Of a stretch of 8,185 nucleotides of DNA, positions 5,791-8,185 are shown piece by piece. The notes beneath the pieces were generated by a model that did no database searches, was not told the DNA's origin, and saw nothing but the letters and a program-made list of their open reading frames with translations. The DNA comes from Candidatus Thorarchaeota archaeon. GTDB lineage: Archaea > Asgardarchaeota > Thorarchaeia > Thorarchaeales > Thorarchaeaceae. A program made the position numbers and the translations under genes. The stretch spans positions 1 through 8,185 of the forward strand of contig JAEOUL010000167.1 in the NCBI GenBank assembly GCA_016839345.1, in the 5' to 3' direction. Within the stretch, counting starts at the first letter, position 1, and every line of letters starts with the position of its first letter.

Positions 5791-5816
5791 TTAACTATAC
5801 TGATTTAACGATAGTT
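5791..5816. promoter_or_regulatory. Inverted copy of the promoter motif downstream of padR
   Basis: TTAACTATAC (5791-5800) is the exact reverse complement of GTATAGTTAA at 4839-4848 in the divergent promoter. It also forms an inverted repeat with a nearby site: AACTAT (5793-5798) and ATAGTT (5811-5816), 12 nt apart. It could be a second binding site of the PadR-type regulator bracketing its own gene. The region is AT-rich, so chance is not excluded. Confidence 0.3.
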
Positions 5817-5854
5817 GCTTATATTGATTCAAATTAATGCATTCAAAGAGAATC

Positions 5855-5932
5855 AGGTCTGCTGGCCTCGGACTTCTCTCCTAGTTTCAACACGTTTGAA
5901 GCTCCAAGAAAAAGGTTGTGTAGTACACCTTT
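5855..5932. other. Three consecutive hairpins in the padR/permease intergenic region
   Basis: The 209-bp non-coding stretch 5770-5978 contains, besides the motif copy at its left end, a run of stem-loops. Stem 1: 5855-5861 with 5869-5875, seven pairs including two G-U. Stem 2: GTTTCAA (5884-5890) with TTGAAGC (5896-5902), seven pairs including one G-U. Stem 3: 5911-5919 with 5925-5932, eight pairs and one bulged T. They are spaced 8-9 nt apart and lead into a fourth, perfect stem at 5937-5962. The pairs are written for the plus-strand RNA; the G-U pairs in stems 1 and 2 would be lost on the minus strand, which favours plus. It may be a small structured RNA or the 3' untranslated region of padR. 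Confidence 0.35.
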
Positions 5933-5936
5933 CTTT

Positions 5937-5962
5937 GAGGAAGTAGTGTTTTCTACTTCCTC
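5937..5962. terminator. Perfect 10-bp stem-loop between convergent genes
   Basis: GAGGAAGTAG (5937-5946) and CTACTTCCTC (5953-5962) pair perfectly around the loop TGTTTT. It lies 17 nt beyond the stop of the permease gene and downstream of padR, between convergent genes. That is a natural place for a bidirectional terminator or an RNA-stabilising 3' hairpin. Only a short T-run (ATTTTA, 5968-5973) follows on the plus strand and none on the minus strand. Archaeal termination relies mainly on T-tracts rather than hairpins, so the structure is clear but its function is not. Confidence 0.5.
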
Positions 5963-5978
5963 TCACCATTTTACTAGT

Positions 5979-8185
5979 TTAGGTCATAAGCCGTTCTCTA
6001 ATAACTCGATCAATATCGATTCTTCGAAGTCTTCGTGCTGCTGGTAACGATGCTAAGATGGCTGTAAATACTGTAAGTGCTCCAATTCCAAGAAACATTA
6101 AGAAATCAAATGATGGAGCATAGAACGGAATGTATGTCCTCATGAATCCATTAAGTAGTCCAGTGAATAGTTGTCCTAGAGGAATCGCAAGAATGACCCC
6201 AAAGAAGCTCACTATCAGAACTTCCACAAAGAGAAGACGAGTCAAAGAATTCCTAGACCAGCCTATAGCTTCTAGCTGTGCAAGTTCAGGTGTTCTTTCA
6301 CTAGTACTAATTGCAACAATGTTCCAGACAACAGCTAATAGGAGCGCCATTGCCATTCCAGCCATACCAACTGCTATGGCTGTACCCTGAGTTTCACTGA
6401 TAACCCCACTTGACGCTTGTGATTCAGTCATTACATTCTCAATATCATTAAGTGAGAAGACCTCATCAGCGACAGCATCTAGATCACTGCCTGCAGAGAT
6501 TTTGACAAACAATCCACTAATCATTTCTGCACCTAGAAATCCCATAGCTTCTGAGAATTCAATATAGAACACACTGAGAGGAGAGCTGACTGTCCCTACA
6601 ACTGTAAATTCGGCTGAGGAGTTTCCCAGAGTGAGGTTGACTAAATCATTGTTCACAATACCCAGCATATTGGCAACAGTGATATCAACTACAAGTTCAT
6701 TTGCCCCTTCAATTAATCGTCCAGATTCCAGTTTGAATTGATGTAATGAACCAGTTGGTTGTAAGCATAATAAACTGACCAACCTCTCCTTTTCAGAAAA
6801 GGCAACAATTGTTCCCAATTTCAGATACGGTTCATAAGCTTCAATGCTTTCTACGGGACCAAGGAGACTCTCCACCTGCGATGAGTTCAGTGGCTGTTTG
6901 AAGTCAACTAATAGATCCCATTGCTCATATTGGTTCATATAGGTAGCAATGCTGCTGTTATATCCGCCAACCATCGATGTACCCATAAATGCAACTCCAG
7001 CGCCTAGAGAAATTCCTATTATCAACAGGGCTGCGCGGGTTTTGTTTAGTGACATACTACGTACAACATACTTGAAACCGTATCCAGTCAATCCAATTTT
7101 CTGGCCAATTTTTTCTAGCAGCGTTTCACCAACATATCCCTTCTCCATCATCCACCCTCGAATAGCTCGAATTGGTTCATATCCGGTGATTCTCCGGGTT
7201 GGAAAATATGCAGCAAATAATACAGAACTTGGTCCCACAATCAATGCAATTAGATAGACTACTGGCTGCATTGGTGCAGATTGAGCCTCCATTGAATATA
7301 TCGACAGAATTGAAGCGATAAAACCCTGTCCGCCTGGTTCTCCAAGGGGTATGGCAATCAATGTTGTAATCAACGCCAAAGCTCCTAGCCAGAGTAGGTA
7401 CGCTCGTTGTATGGAGGAGTCAGAATATCCTAGCGATTTGGTGATTCCAATAGCTCGTGAATTTGACTGGATTATTCTACTAACTGTGGTGTAAACAACG
7501 AATGATGCTACTGCGAAAATCAATCCTGAGAAGAGAACGATTGCATCGTCAGCGATTTCAAACCTCTGAAGTTCTGAACTTCTTAAATCATTTACATCAA
7601 GAGTCGTCACAATAGGATAAGGTTCAATTTCTTCAAGAACAGAACTTGTAATCGTAGTCTGATTATATCCAGGCTCAAAGCGAACGAGAATCTCATTCAC
7701 GACATCCTTCTCACCAACACCTGAATATGCAAGTTCCTGCAAGACAGATATGTCAATCCAGATAGGAGCTATTGTAGCAAATGTTGCTCTTGAAGGAGCA
7801 TGTATTAGTTGCTTAGGATTTCTATGGGGTAGTAAATGCTCGAGGGAGTTTACAATTCCAACAACCTCTGCAACGAACTCTGTGCCAAAAACCGATACTC
7901 TAATCTCAGAGCCTAGTGTTATAGCATGTGATGATGCAAATGACCTTTCGATCAGAACGGTTCTGTTGTCTGAGGAATCCAAATATGTACCTTCTGAAAG
8001 GATTAGTTTGAAAACATCCGGAGATGAAAGAGGGTCGACTCCATAGATATCCGCAGGATTTTCATCTTGGCCAGGGAAGCCAATCTCTCCAAAAATGTGG
8101 TATCTACTCGTAAACCCCTCTATTCCTTCGATATCTTCAATCCCTGAGATATGGTTTCGAGGAACTGCATATGCCACTGCCATGA
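5979..8185 (-). CDS. Two-module FtsX-like ABC transporter permease, N-terminus beyond the window
   Basis: At least 734 residues end at a TAA (5979-5981). The ATG at 8183 is probably internal, because the usual first membrane helix is missing and the protein starts inside an extracellular domain. There are two FtsX/MacB-type modules. Module 1: extracellular domain to about residue 205, then helices at 212-236, 258-281 and 307-329, with a cytoplasmic SRAIGITKSLGYSDSSI loop (242-258) and the closing TRRITGYEPIRAIRG (329-343). Module 2: first helix 382-404, extracellular domain 405-600, helices 601-625, 647-677 and 691-715, loop ERTPELAQLEAIGWSRNSL (629-647) and closing ARRLRRIDIDRVIRERL (716-732). 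Such permeases pair with a MacB/LolD-type ATPase and act by mechanotransmission, in export or extraction of substrates rather than import. The ATPase is not in the window and may lie to the right. The substrate is unknown. Confidence 0.9.
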   Translation of the reverse strand, partial: MAVAYAVPRNHISGIEDIEGIEGFTSRYHIFGEIGFPGQDENPADIYGVDPLSSPDVFKLILSEGTYLDSSDNRTVLIERSFASSHAITLGSEIRVSVFGTEFVAEVVGIVNSLEHLLPHRNPKQLIHAPSRATFATIAPIWIDISVLQELAYSGVGEKDVVNEILVRFEPGYNQTTITSSVLEEIEPYPIVTTLDVNDLRSSELQRFEIADDAIVLFSGLIFAVASFVVYTTVSRIIQSNSRAIGITKSLGYSDSSIQRAYLLWLGALALITTLIAIPLGEPGGQGFIASILSIYSMEAQSAPMQPVVYLIALIVGPSSVLFAAYFPTRRITGYEPIRAIRGWMMEKGYVGETLLEKIGQKIGLTGYGFKYVVRSMSLNKTRAALLIIGISLGAGVAFMGTSMVGGYNSSIATYMNQYEQWDLLVDFKQPLNSSQVESLLGPVESIEAYEPYLKLGTIVAFSEKERLVSLLCLQPTGSLHQFKLESGRLIEGANELVVDITVANMLGIVNNDLVNLTLGNSSAEFTVVGTVSSPLSVFYIEFSEAMGFLGAEMISGLFVKISAGSDLDAVADEVFSLNDIENVMTESQASSGVISETQGTAIAVGMAGMAMALLLAVVWNIVAISTSERTPELAQLEAIGWSRNSLTRLLFVEVLIVSFFGVILAIPLGQLFTGLLNGFMRTYIPFYAPSFDFLMFLGIGALTVFTAILASLPAARRLRRIDIDRVIRERLMT

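Noticed and set aside
6949..7257. Plus-strand open frame inside the permease gene
   Set aside because: It is antisense to conserved FtsX-module sequence and has a proline- and isoleucine-rich composition typical of shadow frames.

Overview
The window reads as chromosomal DNA from an archaeon. Promoters look like archaeal TATA boxes, some genes have Shine-Dalgarno-like leaders with TTG starts, and the genes include a short ammonia-dependent NAD synthetase, a PadR-type regulator and a two-module FtsX-like permease. An Asgard (Thorarchaeota-like) origin would fit the gene mix and moderate GC content, but that is an impression, not a demonstration.

Layout, left to right. (1) On the minus strand, running off the left edge, is the N-terminal part of a von Willebrand factor A (VWA) protein starting at a TTG at 482. 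(2) On the plus strand are two tandem, clearly paralogous, membrane-anchored alpha/beta hydrolases (633-1619 and 1708-2700). They are followed by a seven-helix membrane protein of unknown function (2748-3443) and nadE, NH3-dependent NAD synthetase (3515-4297). (3) Convergent to nadE is a small TPR protein on the minus strand (4370-4804, TTG start). Its reading frame continues past a TAG stop with a credible TPR-family C-terminal tail that ends exactly where nadE ends. (4) Divergent from the TPR gene is a PadR winged-helix regulator fused to a degenerate methyltransferase-like domain (4900-5769). The 95-bp divergent promoter holds an imperfect 22-bp palindrome overlapping a TATA box. (5) A 209-bp convergent intergenic region (5770-5978) holds an inverted copy of a 10-nt motif from that promoter and four consecutive hairpins. 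(6) A large two-module FtsX-like permease on the minus strand (5979-8185) runs off the right edge.

How the genes may work together. The two hydrolases are a local duplication that includes part of the leader. The PadR-fusion protein is the only evident regulator. It probably controls its own promoter and, through the shared palindrome, the divergent TPR gene. PadR proteins often control membrane transporters, so the FtsX-like permease is a possible target, but nothing at its visible end shows this. NadE is an ordinary housekeeping enzyme. The points most worth checking are the interrupted TPR C-terminus, the PadR-methyltransferase-like fusion with its operator candidate, and the hairpin cluster.
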